The notes: generated by a model not told the origin, from the sequence alone. 64,000 nt of DNA from Croceitalea rosinachiae (GCF_031846445.1 NZ_JAVRHR010000002.1:434001-498000); one strand, 5' to 3'. Shown: positions 34,533 through 43,886, counted from the first letter of the stretch. Numbers and translations are program-made.

Positions 34533-35825
34533 CTATTTAGAATCTAACAACCGCATTAATTCCTCTGCAGCCACTTTTCCTTTTTCTTTTAAAAATGGCC
34601 TAGCAGTATTGTCACCTAGCTCAAATACGACTGCTGGCATACCGTGGTTAACAAAAAAATAGGTTCTTGAAACCATCGTGGGGCTCAATTCTTTTGAAGC
34701 CTTGACATTGGTCTTTTTTTGTGGTAATCGGTTGCCAATACTTTCAATCCAGTCAAAGATCAGTTTTCCTTTTGGCCCTGTGGCCAGAGTATCCAAGGGA
34801 TAATAAATATCATCCCAAGTAGAATGAAAATCTGCCCCAAAAACAAATTCATACCCTTCTGAATCTTTCTTTTTCAAGAAGTCACTAACGCTTTTGGTTT
34901 CAGGTTGATTAAAATTTTGCCAATCTCTATTGAGGTCAATTCCGCCCATATTGTGTCGCCAATGCCCATTATCGACCCCATCAGGATTCATCAGTGGAAT
35001 CACAAAAACTGTATGATTATCTCTAAATTTTTTAGCCAATTCTGTATCTGACGAAATGGTCTCAATAAATGATTTCATTGCCAAAAAACCTGTCACCTCT
35101 GGCGGATGCTGTCTTGAAATTATCATAATGGCTTTTTTCGTCTTATTATTTTCATTGATTTCAAGGAGATTTATAGGTCGTTTTTCTTTAGATTCGCCTA
35201 TAGCATATGTTGAAACAAATGATTTTGTAGCTAAAGAATCCACCCAATTTTTGACTCTTTTTGAGGTATATAGCTCTTGTGCGGAAACCCAAATTGGATT
35301 TTTATTAATATCTAATGTTATTTCAGCAAATTCAGGTGCCGCTTTAATTCCAAATTCCCCTTCACCTATATTGATTGCTTTAAAAGCTGCGCTATCAATG
35401 GCTCTAAAATTCAATCCGTCAGTACTTATTTTTGGATAATAGCGACTTCTAGAATCTTGATATGAAAGTTTTATGGTTATTTCTCTTGGATTACTCGTCC
35501 ATATTTTAAATGCATACCATGGGCTTACATTGATAGGGGTATTTTCCGCTGTTATCCAAATTGTATAATGATCATTGCCGTCATCTGCAACTCCATTCAA
35601 TCTAGCTCCATCAAAATTATTAGTGAAAAAAGTAGTACTGTCATTGAATACCCAATTACCTTTCCACTGTTTTTGTATTGGTCTATCAACTGTGGGTACT
35701 ATTGGACTTTTTGGTTGCCCTTGATAACCGATATTTTTATTTGAAATATCGGTATGTGAATTTTCTGCACTCTTACATGCAATTAAGAATACGGAAAGAA
35801 TAAAAAATCTAGAAAAAAACTTCAT
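34533..35825 (-). CDS. Lipoprotein zinc carboxypeptidase (M14 family)
   Basis: The 430-residue protein has a lipoprotein signal (LIAC, Cys17), an N-terminal beta-sandwich (about 50-190) and an M14 domain. Zinc ligands are His240 and Glu243 (HPPE) and a later His in DFHST near 335; the catalytic Glu lies in VFELGDNT near 400. GGIDLNRDW and MNPDGVDNGHWRHN are typical. This layout resembles the cytosolic-carboxypeptidase-like (AGBL) branch of M14. It should trim C-terminal residues of peptides in the periplasm. Confidence 0.9.
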   Translation of the reverse strand: MKFFSRFFILSVFLIACKSAENSHTDISNKNIGYQGQPKSPIVPTVDRPIQKQWKGNWVFNDSTTFFTNNFDGARLNGVADDGNDHYTIWITAENTPINVSPWYAFKIWTSNPREITIKLSYQDSRSRYYPKISTDGLNFRAIDSAAFKAINIGEGEFGIKAAPEFAEITLDINKNPIWVSAQELYTSKRVKNWVDSLATKSFVSTYAIGESKEKRPINLLEINENNKTKKAIMIISRQHPPEVTGFLAMKSFIETISSDTELAKKFRDNHTVFVIPLMNPDGVDNGHWRHNMGGIDLNRDWQNFNQPETKSVSDFLKKKDSEGYEFVFGADFHSTWDDIYYPLDTLATGPKGKLIFDWIESIGNRLPQKKTNVKASKELSPTMVSRTYFFVNHGMPAVVFELGDNTARPFLKEKGKVAAEELMRLLDSK

Positions 35826-35950
35826 ATGAATAAAAAAAAGTAAATTATTGTTGCAAAACAGGGCCTGTAAATTTCAAGGTGATATTACGAATTCTATGTG
35901 AGTTTTTAGTATGGTATCATTATTTTTAGCATATTTGCGTCATCATGAAG

Positions 35951-36066
35951 TTATAAGAATTATGAATACGATAGATGTCATTGCCGGGCGGCGATTTAAT
36001 TAACCGAAATACTTCTTCGGTTACCTTGACATCCTTTTTTCTTTTCAATAACATAATTCTTATATA
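35951..36066 (+). promoter_or_regulatory. Structured leader of the MATE exporter gene
   Basis: A perfect 13-bp inverted repeat, TATAAGAATTATG (35952-35964) and its complement (36052-36064), encloses the region and ends 2 bases before the MATE ATG. Nested inside are GATGTCA/TGACATC (35974-35980 and 36027-36033) and an 8-bp hairpin TAACCGAA-loop-TTCGGTTA (36001-36023), plus a short GCC/GGC hairpin (35983-35992). A 13-codon frame lies within. A CATATTTG element (one mismatch from the -7 consensus) lies upstream near 35931-35938. The nesting looks like a folded RNA controlling access to the start codon. I match it to no riboswitch I know. Confidence 0.6.
35962..36003 (+). CDS. Possible leader peptide of the MATE gene
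   Basis: ATG 35962 to TAA 36001-36003 encodes MNTIDVIAGRRFN. Its start codon lies in the left arm of the 13-bp stem and its stop codon in the 8-bp hairpin, so a translating or stalled ribosome would disrupt the fold. Consecutive Arg codons CGG CGA occur before the stop. A frame this short can occur by chance. Confidence 0.3.
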   Translation: MNTIDVIAGRRFN

Positions 36067-37479
36067 ATGACGACATCACAAGAACCTTTATCCATTAAAA
36101 AACTATTTAGTTATTTAATTATAGCCATAACTGGCAAAGAAACCGAATTCACGACTGGGAGTATTCGCAAGGCGATTTTTATGCTCTCTATTCCTATGAT
36201 TTTAGAAATGTTGATGGAGAGTATTTTCGCTCTAGTCGATATTGCCTATGTATCTCAGGTAAGCGTAAATGCCGTGGCAACAATCGGTCTTACTGAATCG
36301 GTAATCACTTTGGTATATGCTGTTGCTATAGGATTAAGCATGGCGGCGACTGCGGTAGTCGCTCGAAGAGTAGGGGAGAAAGATATTCTTGGAGCGCGTA
36401 ATGCTGCCGTTCAAGCTATTTTCTTAGGCATATTGGTCGCATTGATCGTTGGCGTTTTTGGCTTTCTTTTTTCAGAAGAAATATTACAGCTCATGGGTGC
36501 AGAACCCGATTTGATTGCAGAAGGGTCAGGTTATACCAAATGGCTTATTGGTGGTAATATCACCATTATGTTGCTCTTTCTGATCAACGCTATTTTTAGA
36601 GGTGCTGGCGATGCATCAATTGCCATGTGGACTTTAGTTCTCTCTAACGGGCTTAATATCATTCTGGACCCATTTTTCATTTTTGGCTGGGGTCCTTTTC
36701 CTGAATTAGGAGTCATGGGCGCCGCTGTCGCTACAAACATTGGGCGTGGAACTGCTGTTGTTTTTCAACTAGGAATTCTCTTTTTTGGGTGGGGTAAAAT
36801 TAAATTGGCACTTAAAGACATTGCGCTTAATATTAAAGTGATGACCAACCTAATTAAAGTTTCAATAGGTGGCATTGCCCAATTTTTAATTGGAACCTCA
36901 AGTTGGGTGTTTTTAATGCGTATCATGTCTGAGTTTGGTAGTGAGGTTCTAGCAGGATATACCATTGCAATTCGGGTCATGCTATTTACTTTAATGCCCT
37001 CATGGGGAATGAGCAATGCTGCCGCTACTTTGGTAGGGCAAAACTTAGGAGCAGAACAACCAGAACGAGCAGAAATCTCTGTTTGGAAAACAGGGAAGTA
37101 CAATGCCATATTTATGGGATTTGTTTCTATAATTTATTTGCTCTTTGCAAAAGAGATTGTTGGTTGGTTCAATGATACCCCAAGCGTTGTTGAAAATGGT
37201 GGGCTTTGTTTGCAGATTATTGCTATGGGCTATATTTTCTATGCCTATGGCATGGTGGTTACACAAGCTTTTAATGGTTCAGGCGACACAAAAACCCCAA
37301 CAAAAATCAATTTAATAGCCTTTTGGTTGTTTCAACTACCATTAGCGTATAGTCTTGCTTTTATTTTTAATCTAGGTGCAAAAGGTGTTTTTATAGCAAT
37401 TACGGCTGCTGAGGTTTTATTGGCAACGATAGCTATGATTTGGTTTAGAAAAGGAGACTGGAAACAATTCAAAGTATAA
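36067..37479 (+). CDS. MATE-family efflux transporter
   Basis: The 470-residue protein has 12 hydrophobic helices in two similar halves after a 45-residue cytoplasmic N-terminus. MATE features are MLSIPMILEMLMESIFALVD in the first helix, GAGDASIAMWT, and FNGSGDTKTPTKI at the equivalent place in the second half. Such proteins expel cationic drugs or metabolites in exchange for sodium or protons. The gene lies alone behind the structured leader at 35951-36066, which may control it. Confidence 0.93.
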   Translation: MTTSQEPLSIKKLFSYLIIAITGKETEFTTGSIRKAIFMLSIPMILEMLMESIFALVDIAYVSQVSVNAVATIGLTESVITLVYAVAIGLSMAATAVVARRVGEKDILGARNAAVQAIFLGILVALIVGVFGFLFSEEILQLMGAEPDLIAEGSGYTKWLIGGNITIMLLFLINAIFRGAGDASIAMWTLVLSNGLNIILDPFFIFGWGPFPELGVMGAAVATNIGRGTAVVFQLGILFFGWGKIKLALKDIALNIKVMTNLIKVSIGGIAQFLIGTSSWVFLMRIMSEFGSEVLAGYTIAIRVMLFTLMPSWGMSNAAATLVGQNLGAEQPERAEISVWKTGKYNAIFMGFVSIIYLLFAKEIVGWFNDTPSVVENGGLCLQIIAMGYIFYAYGMVVTQAFNGSGDTKTPTKINLIAFWLFQLPLAYSLAFIFNLGAKGVFIAITAAEVLLATIAMIWFRKGDWKQFKV

Positions 37480-37561
37480 AAGAACAACAATTCTGACAAC
37501 AGATTTAGTATTTTGTTCATAATGATTTCGTTAACTTTATGTTTTAAATGATTTGATTGAT

Positions 37562-38731
37562 ATGACGAATAAGAGGAAAGGAATTAATACTATTTGCACT
37601 CATGTCGGTGAGGTAAAAGATGAACAGTTTAAGGGAGCGGTTTCACCTATATATATGGCTTCTTCATACGCTTTCGAAGATGTTGAGGTAAAACGCTACC
37701 CGCGCTATTTTAATACACCAAATCAAGAGGGTTTGTGTAAAAAAATAGCAGCTTTAGAACATACTGAGGCGGCTTTGATTTTCAGTAGTGGCATGGCAGC
37801 AATCAGTCATACACTAATGGCTTTTTTAAAAGCTGGTGACCATATTGTTTTTCAACAAACACTATACGGAGGGACATATAATTTTGCCGTTACTCAGTTA
37901 GAGAAATACGGAATTTCTTATTCCTTTTCAGAAGGATGGAAGGCCAAAGATCTGGAAAATGAAATAAAACCAAACACAAAGGTTATTTATATTGAAACAC
38001 CTTCAAATCCTTTACTTACAATAACGGATATGAATGCTGTGTCTAATTTGGCAAAAGAAAAAAATATTGTAACAATGATTGACAATACCTTTGCTAGTCC
38101 AATTAATCAAAATCCGGTTGATTTTGGTATTGATATTGTAATTCATAGTGCTACAAAATATATGGGAGGCCATTCTGATATTTGCGCAGGTGCGGTTGCA
38201 GCATCACAAGAGCATATTGATACTATATGGCAATCTTCCATATGTTTTGGGGGTAGTTTAAGTGACCAAACTGTTTGGTTATTAGAACGAAGTTTAAAAA
38301 CCATGGCCTTGCGAGTAAAAGCGCAAAACGATAATGCACAACAAATGGCGGCTTTTCTTGAGAATAATGTTGATATAGATGCTGTGTATTATCCAGGCTT
38401 AAAATCCCATGAAGATTATAATCTGGCCATGAAGCAAATGTGCGGTTTTGGTGGTATGCTGTCTTTTGAGTTAAAAGAGGGGTTAGATGCATCAGCATTT
38501 ATGAAAGCCTTACAATTGATAAAACCATCTATGAGCTTGGCAGGAGTAGAAAGTACAATGCTTTCACCTGTGCTAACTTCACACGCACTTATGAGCAAAG
38601 AAGACAGGGAGAAACAAGGTATTAAAGATGGTTTGATTCGGTTTTCTGTAGGTATTGAAGAGGTTGAAGATTTGATAATGGATATTGAACAAGCCTTAGC
38701 GAAAGTTAAATTAAATACAGTATTGGCATAA
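37562..38731 (+). CDS. PLP-dependent trans-sulfuration enzyme (cystathionine lyase/synthase family)
   Basis: From ATG 37562 the protein has 389 residues. Features of the Cys/Met metabolism PLP family are SSGMAAISHTLMAFLKAGD, LYGGTYNF, the PLP-binding aspartate in MIDNTFASP, the Schiff-base lysine in HSATKYMGGHSD, and SLAGVESTMLSPVLTSH near the end. The position that is Cys116 in methionine gamma-lyase is Gly here (YGGTY), which argues for cystathionine lyase or synthase. Its TAA shares a base with the bshB1 ATG. Confidence 0.9.
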   Translation: MTNKRKGINTICTHVGEVKDEQFKGAVSPIYMASSYAFEDVEVKRYPRYFNTPNQEGLCKKIAALEHTEAALIFSSGMAAISHTLMAFLKAGDHIVFQQTLYGGTYNFAVTQLEKYGISYSFSEGWKAKDLENEIKPNTKVIYIETPSNPLLTITDMNAVSNLAKEKNIVTMIDNTFASPINQNPVDFGIDIVIHSATKYMGGHSDICAGAVAASQEHIDTIWQSSICFGGSLSDQTVWLLERSLKTMALRVKAQNDNAQQMAAFLENNVDIDAVYYPGLKSHEDYNLAMKQMCGFGGMLSFELKEGLDASAFMKALQLIKPSMSLAGVESTMLSPVLTSHALMSKEDREKQGIKDGLIRFSVGIEEVEDLIMDIEQALAKVKLNTVLA

Positions 38732-39453
38732 TGAAGTTAGATATTCTGGTATTTGGCGCACATCCTGATGATGCCGAGTTAGGTGCCGGCGCGACCATAG
38801 CTAAAGAAGTAGCCAATGGTAAGAAGGTGGGTATTATTGATTTGACCAGAGGGGAACTTGGAACACGTGGAACTGCTGAAATAAGAGATAACGAAGCTGC
38901 TAAAGCTGCTGAAATTTTGGGGGTTTCAATACGTGAAAATTTAGAATTTTCTGATGGCTTTTTTGTAAATGATATGCCACATCAATTAGAAGTAATTAGA
39001 ATGGTACGTAAATATAGACCGGAACTTGTTCTCTGCAATGCAGTTGATGATAGGCATATCGACCACGGAAAAGGATCAAAACTGGTTAGTGATGCCTGCT
39101 TTTTGAGCGGATTGATAAAGATTGACACAAAATTAAATGGTGATGATCAATGGCAAAATCCGTGGCGACCTAAAGTGGTCTATCATTATATACAATGGAA
39201 AAATATAGAACCTGATTTTGCTGTTGACATTTCTGATTATATAGAAAAGAAAACAAAAGCCATCTTAGCATACAGTTCTCAGTTTTATGACCCAAGTAGT
39301 GCTGAGCCGGAAACTCCTATAAGCAGTAAGAATTTTATAGATAGTGTAAATTATAGGGCTAGGGACCTAGGAAGGCTAATTGGGGTTGATTATGCGGAAG
39401 GTTTTACGGTTGAACGCTATGCTGCTGTAAACCAAATCACTGACTTAATTTAA
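38731..39453 (+). CDS. bshB1: Bacillithiol biosynthesis deacetylase BshB1
   Basis: The 240-residue protein is a PIG-L/LmbE deacetylase with FGAHPDDAELG (8-18), RGELGTRGT (41-49) and HIDHGKG (about 110-116), the BshB1 pattern. It deacetylates GlcNAc-malate so that BshC can add cysteine to form bacillithiol. It is translationally coupled (TAATG) to a trans-sulfuration enzyme, which may supply that cysteine. Its stop overlaps the stop of the convergent histidine kinase by 4 bases. Confidence 0.93.
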   Translation: MKLDILVFGAHPDDAELGAGATIAKEVANGKKVGIIDLTRGELGTRGTAEIRDNEAAKAAEILGVSIRENLEFSDGFFVNDMPHQLEVIRMVRKYRPELVLCNAVDDRHIDHGKGSKLVSDACFLSGLIKIDTKLNGDDQWQNPWRPKVVYHYIQWKNIEPDFAVDISDYIEKKTKAILAYSSQFYDPSSAEPETPISSKNFIDSVNYRARDLGRLIGVDYAEGFTVERYAAVNQITDLI

Positions 39454-41531
39454 CCAGCCTTTTTATACTTTTTAACTACCTTAGGTAAAGTGAAGAAAAA
39501 AGTAGATCCTTTTTTTGCTTCACTTTCTACCCAAATTTCACCTTTGTTTTTAAGAACCATTTCTTTGCAAAGAGTAAGTCCTAGGCCAGTTCCTTTTTCA
39601 TTATTGGTGCCGTAGGTAGTAAAGTTGGCATTATCATTGAACATCTTTTTAAGAGTTTTTTGATCCATTCCTATTCCAGTATCTTTTACCATAATTTTCC
39701 AAGTATTCTTTTCCTCTAAAGCATTTATTGTAATTAGTCCGTTTTCAGGTGTAAATTTTATGGCATTGCTAATCAAGTTCCTAATAACAATATCTATGTG
39801 ATTTTCATCAAAGTAACCCATTGGGTTTTCTGGCATTTGATTAAGTATTTTAATAGACTTTGTTGCAGCGAGTTCTGATAAAAACTTAATGTTGTTCTCA
39901 ACGAGTTTATTAAAACTAACAATTTTCGGCTTTGTGGCAGTACCGCTCATTTGGGCATACCCCCAGGTAAGTAAATTATTAAGTGTAAATAAGATGTGGT
40001 CTACATCAGATTTAAGCTTGGGAACAAAGCCAAAGAACTCATCTTTGGCAACTTCACCGGAAGAAAAAAGTTTGAGTATGCCCTGCAACGCGCCTATAGG
40101 CCCTCTCAAATCATGACCAATAATAGAGAATAGTTTATCTTTTGTTTTATTGATTTCATTAAGCTCTGTTTCTCTTTCCCTTAAACTTTTAGTTTTTACT
40201 TGTAACTCTTTATAAAGTCGTTTTTGTTTCTTTTGATTGAAGTAAAGTGGAATCGAAATGGCAAGAACGACACAAATTACGACTAAGGCTAAGTTTATTA
40301 AGTTACGCTGTTTCGCTAAAGCCTTTTCATTTTGATCTATTAATTCATGTCTTTGTTGATCATAATTAAATCTAGTCTTTGTTAAAGTTAGAATCTTTTT
40401 GTTTTCATCTCTTGATAGGGAGTCAGAAAGTTTTTGAAAAACTTCGTGATAACTTAAAGCCAGGGGGTACTCTTCTTTATTTTTATTGATTTTATATAGC
40501 GTTTCGGCGCAGTCTTTCTGCCCTTCTAGGGATTGGATCTTTTTTGAAATTTCAAATCCTTCATGAGCGTATTTTGATGATAAAGAATCAATTTTTAGAC
40601 CTAAGTAGGCTTTTGCCAAACCATTTAATAAAGTTATTCTGCCTCTATCATATTCAAGGTTATTGTGCAGTACATTACTTTGATCAAACCAATATAAAGA
40701 CCATTTGTATTTTTTTTGATTTAAATAAATCTCACCCTTTACAGTATAAGCAAAAGCTAACCAATCATAAATTCCATGTTTTTCGAATGTCGATATACTT
40801 TGATTGATGTTAAACATGGCATATTCAAAATTGCCCATATCGGAATATAACTCACCTAAATTGCCCATCGTTTCGGCAGAAATAATTTCATCGCCAAGTT
40901 GTTTATTATAGCTTTTTACCTTCTTATAAAACTCTAATGCCTGGGGGAATTCTTTTTGAGCAGCATAAAGGGCAGCTATATTTTCATTTAAAATTGACAA
41001 CATTAATTTTTCGTCTAATGGTGTGGCTATATCAATACCCATTAAATAACTATTTAGGGCCTTTTCATAATCACCTGTATAGGAATACTCTGTACCCAAA
41101 TCATTTAACAAAGCAAGCTTTAGCTTTAAGTTTTGGACTGAATCGGCGATTTTAAGTGCATTACTTAAATAAGAAATTGCCTTTAATCCATTACCCTTGT
41201 CTGAAAAATAATCTCCTAAAGAGTTAAGGGCTCTGGTCTCTCCATGTGTGTAGCTAATTTGTTTACTTAGTTTCAAAGCTTCCTTTGACAATACTAATAA
41301 ACTATCTGAATTAATAAAGCGATAATTGGTAGCTAAGTCATTTAAAAGGTTAATATAGGTAGTGTCTTTGTCAAAATTTGGTTTTTTCCTTTCAAATTTG
41401 ACAATTTTTCTTTTGATGCTGCCAATAGAAGATTGTTGTGCATGTAATAGGGGTATGCACAACATAAGTAGTATCAAAAAAATACTATTTATATCTAAGA
41501 GCTTTAACGTTTTTTTCTTGTAGGTAGACAT
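39450..41531 (-). CDS. TPR sensor histidine kinase
   Basis: The 693-residue protein has a signal peptide (about 10-32), five to seven TPR repeats (about 60-380, with GDYEKALNSYLMGIDIA), one membrane helix (411-431), a HisKA domain with phospho-acceptor His473 in IIGHDLRGPIG, and a HATPase domain with the N box NLISNAIKF (585-593), DTGIG (617-621) and GTGLGL (647-652). The TPRs should be periplasmic. No response regulator is adjacent. It is downstream of a paralogous kinase with 73 bases between. Confidence 0.93.
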   Translation of the reverse strand: MSTYKKKTLKLLDINSIFLILLMLCIPLLHAQQSSIGSIKRKIVKFERKKPNFDKDTTYINLLNDLATNYRFINSDSLLVLSKEALKLSKQISYTHGETRALNSLGDYFSDKGNGLKAISYLSNALKIADSVQNLKLKLALLNDLGTEYSYTGDYEKALNSYLMGIDIATPLDEKLMLSILNENIAALYAAQKEFPQALEFYKKVKSYNKQLGDEIISAETMGNLGELYSDMGNFEYAMFNINQSISTFEKHGIYDWLAFAYTVKGEIYLNQKKYKWSLYWFDQSNVLHNNLEYDRGRITLLNGLAKAYLGLKIDSLSSKYAHEGFEISKKIQSLEGQKDCAETLYKINKNKEEYPLALSYHEVFQKLSDSLSRDENKKILTLTKTRFNYDQQRHELIDQNEKALAKQRNLINLALVVICVVLAISIPLYFNQKKQKRLYKELQVKTKSLRERETELNEINKTKDKLFSIIGHDLRGPIGALQGILKLFSSGEVAKDEFFGFVPKLKSDVDHILFTLNNLLTWGYAQMSGTATKPKIVSFNKLVENNIKFLSELAATKSIKILNQMPENPMGYFDENHIDIVIRNLISNAIKFTPENGLITINALEEKNTWKIMVKDTGIGMDQKTLKKMFNDNANFTTYGTNNEKGTGLGLTLCKEMVLKNKGEIWVESEAKKGSTFFFTLPKVVKKYKKAG

Positions 41532-41604
41532 TAATGGCTTTTTGCCTAAATAATTTGAGTAAAACTAGATTACAAGAAATCTAAGAACCAATTAATGTTG
41601 TGAA

Positions 41605-43668
41605 TTACAGTTTATTGTGTGTTTTATCGTTAAAATTTGGTATTTCATCGATGTTTTGTTTGCTCGGTAATGTGATATGAAAACAGGTACCTTGATTTGA
41701 TTGGCTCTGAATTGTTAAGCTGCCTTTATTTGCAACAAGTAAATCTTTGCAAATGTTTAACCCAAGACCGGTACCTTTTTCATTTTGGGTGCCTGGTATA
41801 GAAGTTATACTTTTTCCAGTTAAAACATTATTTATTAAGCCTTTAGTCATTCCAATGCCTTCATCACATATTGAGATTTTTATAGTTTTTATGTCCTCTA
41901 TGGCATTGAAAGTTATTTTTTGGTTTAGATGAGAGTATTTTATTGCGTTTGATACAACGTTTCTTAAAATTATATTTAAGTGTTCTTTATCTATAAATAC
42001 AGTTGTTTGTTGCGAAATATTACATTCAATTGAAATATTCTTTTTTTTAAGTTGCTCTTGATATAGCTCGCATATATTGTTTACAACATTTTTCAGATTT
42101 ATTCTTTCAGGTACGACCTTAATTCCATTCATTTGCGTTTGTGCCCAAAATAATAAGTTGTTCAACGTGAAAGCACTATGGTCTACATTATTCTTAAGTC
42201 GTGGAGTAATTTCTGCAATTTGCTGAGGAGTTATGGCTTCGTTTTTATAAAGCTCGAGAAGTTCTTGCATTGTATTAATAGGTGCCTTTAGATCATGCCC
42301 TACTATTGAGAAAATTTTATCTTTTATTTGATTAATTTCTATTAACTCTTTATTCGCTTTTTTTTGAGTGATTATATTTTTTCTTATCAGAAATAAAATA
42401 ATACCAGTTGATATGAGAAGAATAATTGCTATGTATGTAATTGCTTTTTGCCGCTCTAATTTTTTCTTGTTTTCAGCTTCAATCCGAGATTGTTCTTGCT
42501 CAAAATTGGTTTGGGCCTCAAGCATTAATAATTTAGTTTTGTTTTCAGCGTATGCTATAGAATCTGATAAGTGTTGAGAAGCTTCTAAATAAGCTACAGC
42601 TTTTTCAGTTTGATTTTCTATTTTAAAAAGTTGGTATAATAATTTTTTAGCTCTTATCGAACCTTCATAAAAATTAATTGATTTAGAAATACTATCTGCA
42701 TTTATTGCATTTTCTTTACTTTTATAAAGCTCGTTTTTTAACAAATATACTTCGGCAAGACCTAGACATGCTTCTGCCTTTCGTTGAGGATCATAAACGT
42801 TTCTCAATAATTTTTTTGAGTCATTAAAAAAAACAATTGCAGAATCATATTTTTTTTCTAAAATAGATAATTCACCTAAATTTATTTGAACAAATGCCTG
42901 CCATGGTTTATTTATGTTCTCTTTAAAGAATTTTATAGATTCCTCTAAATGCTTTTTGGCTTTGTCCACTTCCTTTGTTTTTACAAAAAGATAGCCCATA
43001 TTACTTTTTACCTGCGCCAACCCAAGTTCATCATTCTTAGTTTTGAGAAGATTAAGGCATTCTTTATAGTATGAGAGCGCTTGTTGCGGATCATCTAATA
43101 TGGCAAAGGAAGTGGCAAGGTTCATATTGAACCTTACAGACATTTCATGATTATTGAGCTCTTTTGATTTTTTTATTCCAATTTGAGAATATTTATATGA
43201 TTTGGCATAATCTGCATTCATAAAATGACCCATGCCAATTGCATTTAGACTATTTAAATATATGGTATCGGCATTGATCTTTTCAGCTGTATTTTTTACT
43301 TCTTCAATTTCTTTAAAACCCAACTGAAACTTGCCTTCAAAAATTTTAGAAAGACCTAGTGCAAGTTTAGATCCAGCAATACCTTTTTCATATTTAATGG
43401 CTTTACTTAGCCTTAAAGCTTCTGTAGCAATTGAATTTGTACTGTCTTTATTAAGCTGAGCATATTTTTTTGCTAAAACGTATAATGTTTTAATATAATT
43501 TGTGTCTGTCTTTACAAAATTTTCGTTTGATTCTAAATGATGTTTTCTTTGAAGAAGACTGTCAATTAATAGTTGCTGAGAAAATGAAAATTTAAATGCA
43601 CAAAAGAAAATAAATACAGATAAAGCTATTTTTAATTTACCTGGCTTACTAAAATAATGAGATTTCAT
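41605..43668 (-). CDS. TPR sensor histidine kinase, paralogue of its neighbour
   Basis: The 687-residue protein has the same layout as its downstream neighbour: signal peptide (about 12-31), TPR repeats (about 60-380), one membrane helix (409-428), HisKA with His458 in IVGHDLKAPIN, and a HATPase with NVVSNAIKY, DEGIGM and GTGLGL. The tandem copies probably arose by duplication. The output regulator is not encoded nearby, so the partner is unknown. Confidence 0.93.
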   Translation of the reverse strand: MKSHYFSKPGKLKIALSVFIFFCAFKFSFSQQLLIDSLLQRKHHLESNENFVKTDTNYIKTLYVLAKKYAQLNKDSTNSIATEALRLSKAIKYEKGIAGSKLALGLSKIFEGKFQLGFKEIEEVKNTAEKINADTIYLNSLNAIGMGHFMNADYAKSYKYSQIGIKKSKELNNHEMSVRFNMNLATSFAILDDPQQALSYYKECLNLLKTKNDELGLAQVKSNMGYLFVKTKEVDKAKKHLEESIKFFKENINKPWQAFVQINLGELSILEKKYDSAIVFFNDSKKLLRNVYDPQRKAEACLGLAEVYLLKNELYKSKENAINADSISKSINFYEGSIRAKKLLYQLFKIENQTEKAVAYLEASQHLSDSIAYAENKTKLLMLEAQTNFEQEQSRIEAENKKKLERQKAITYIAIILLISTGIILFLIRKNIITQKKANKELIEINQIKDKIFSIVGHDLKAPINTMQELLELYKNEAITPQQIAEITPRLKNNVDHSAFTLNNLLFWAQTQMNGIKVVPERINLKNVVNNICELYQEQLKKKNISIECNISQQTTVFIDKEHLNIILRNVVSNAIKYSHLNQKITFNAIEDIKTIKISICDEGIGMTKGLINNVLTGKSITSIPGTQNEKGTGLGLNICKDLLVANKGSLTIQSQSNQGTCFHITLPSKQNIDEIPNFNDKTHNKL

Positions 43669-43750
43669 TTAAAGTTTATGTGCAGAGTTTAAAAAAACTG
43701 TAGGAGATGAATTTAATCAAAAAATATGATTAAAGAATTCTGATTATTTA

Positions 43751-43783
43751 TTTGTTTGAATGTGAATAAAAAAATTATCTTTG
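43751..43783 (+). promoter_or_regulatory. tRNA-His promoter
   Basis: TTTGTTTG (43751-43758) followed by TATCTTTG (43776-43783) matches both Bacteroidota promoter elements, with 17-21 bases between depending on which TTTG is used. It ends 14 bases before the tRNA. Confidence 0.65.
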
Positions 43784-43797
43784 CAACCGCTTTAAAT

Positions 43798-43872
43798 GGT
43801 GGTTGTAGCTCAGCTGGTTAGAGCATCGGTTTGTGGTACCGAGGGTCGCCGGTTCGAACCCGGTCTTCCACC
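43798..43872 (+). tRNA. tRNA-His (GTG)
   Basis: A full cloverleaf can be drawn. D arm GCTC/GAGC; anticodon stem TCGGT/ACCGA with loop TTGTGGT, anticodon GTG (His); T arm GCCGG/CCGGT with TTCGAAC. The extra G-1 (43798) faces discriminator C73, the histidine identity pair. The acceptor stem GTGGTTG/CTTCCAC has two adjacent T-T mismatches at 5:68 and 6:67. CCA is not encoded. A promoter precedes it and a terminator follows. Confidence 0.96.
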
Positions 43873-43886
43873 CAAAAAGTTTATTA

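Noticed and set aside
35951..36066. The inverted repeat upstream of MATE as a MITE or terminator
   Set aside because: No target-site duplication or second copy is seen in the window, and the arm ends two bases before a start codon with no T-tract; a leader RNA fits better, though a mobile element cannot be excluded without the genome.
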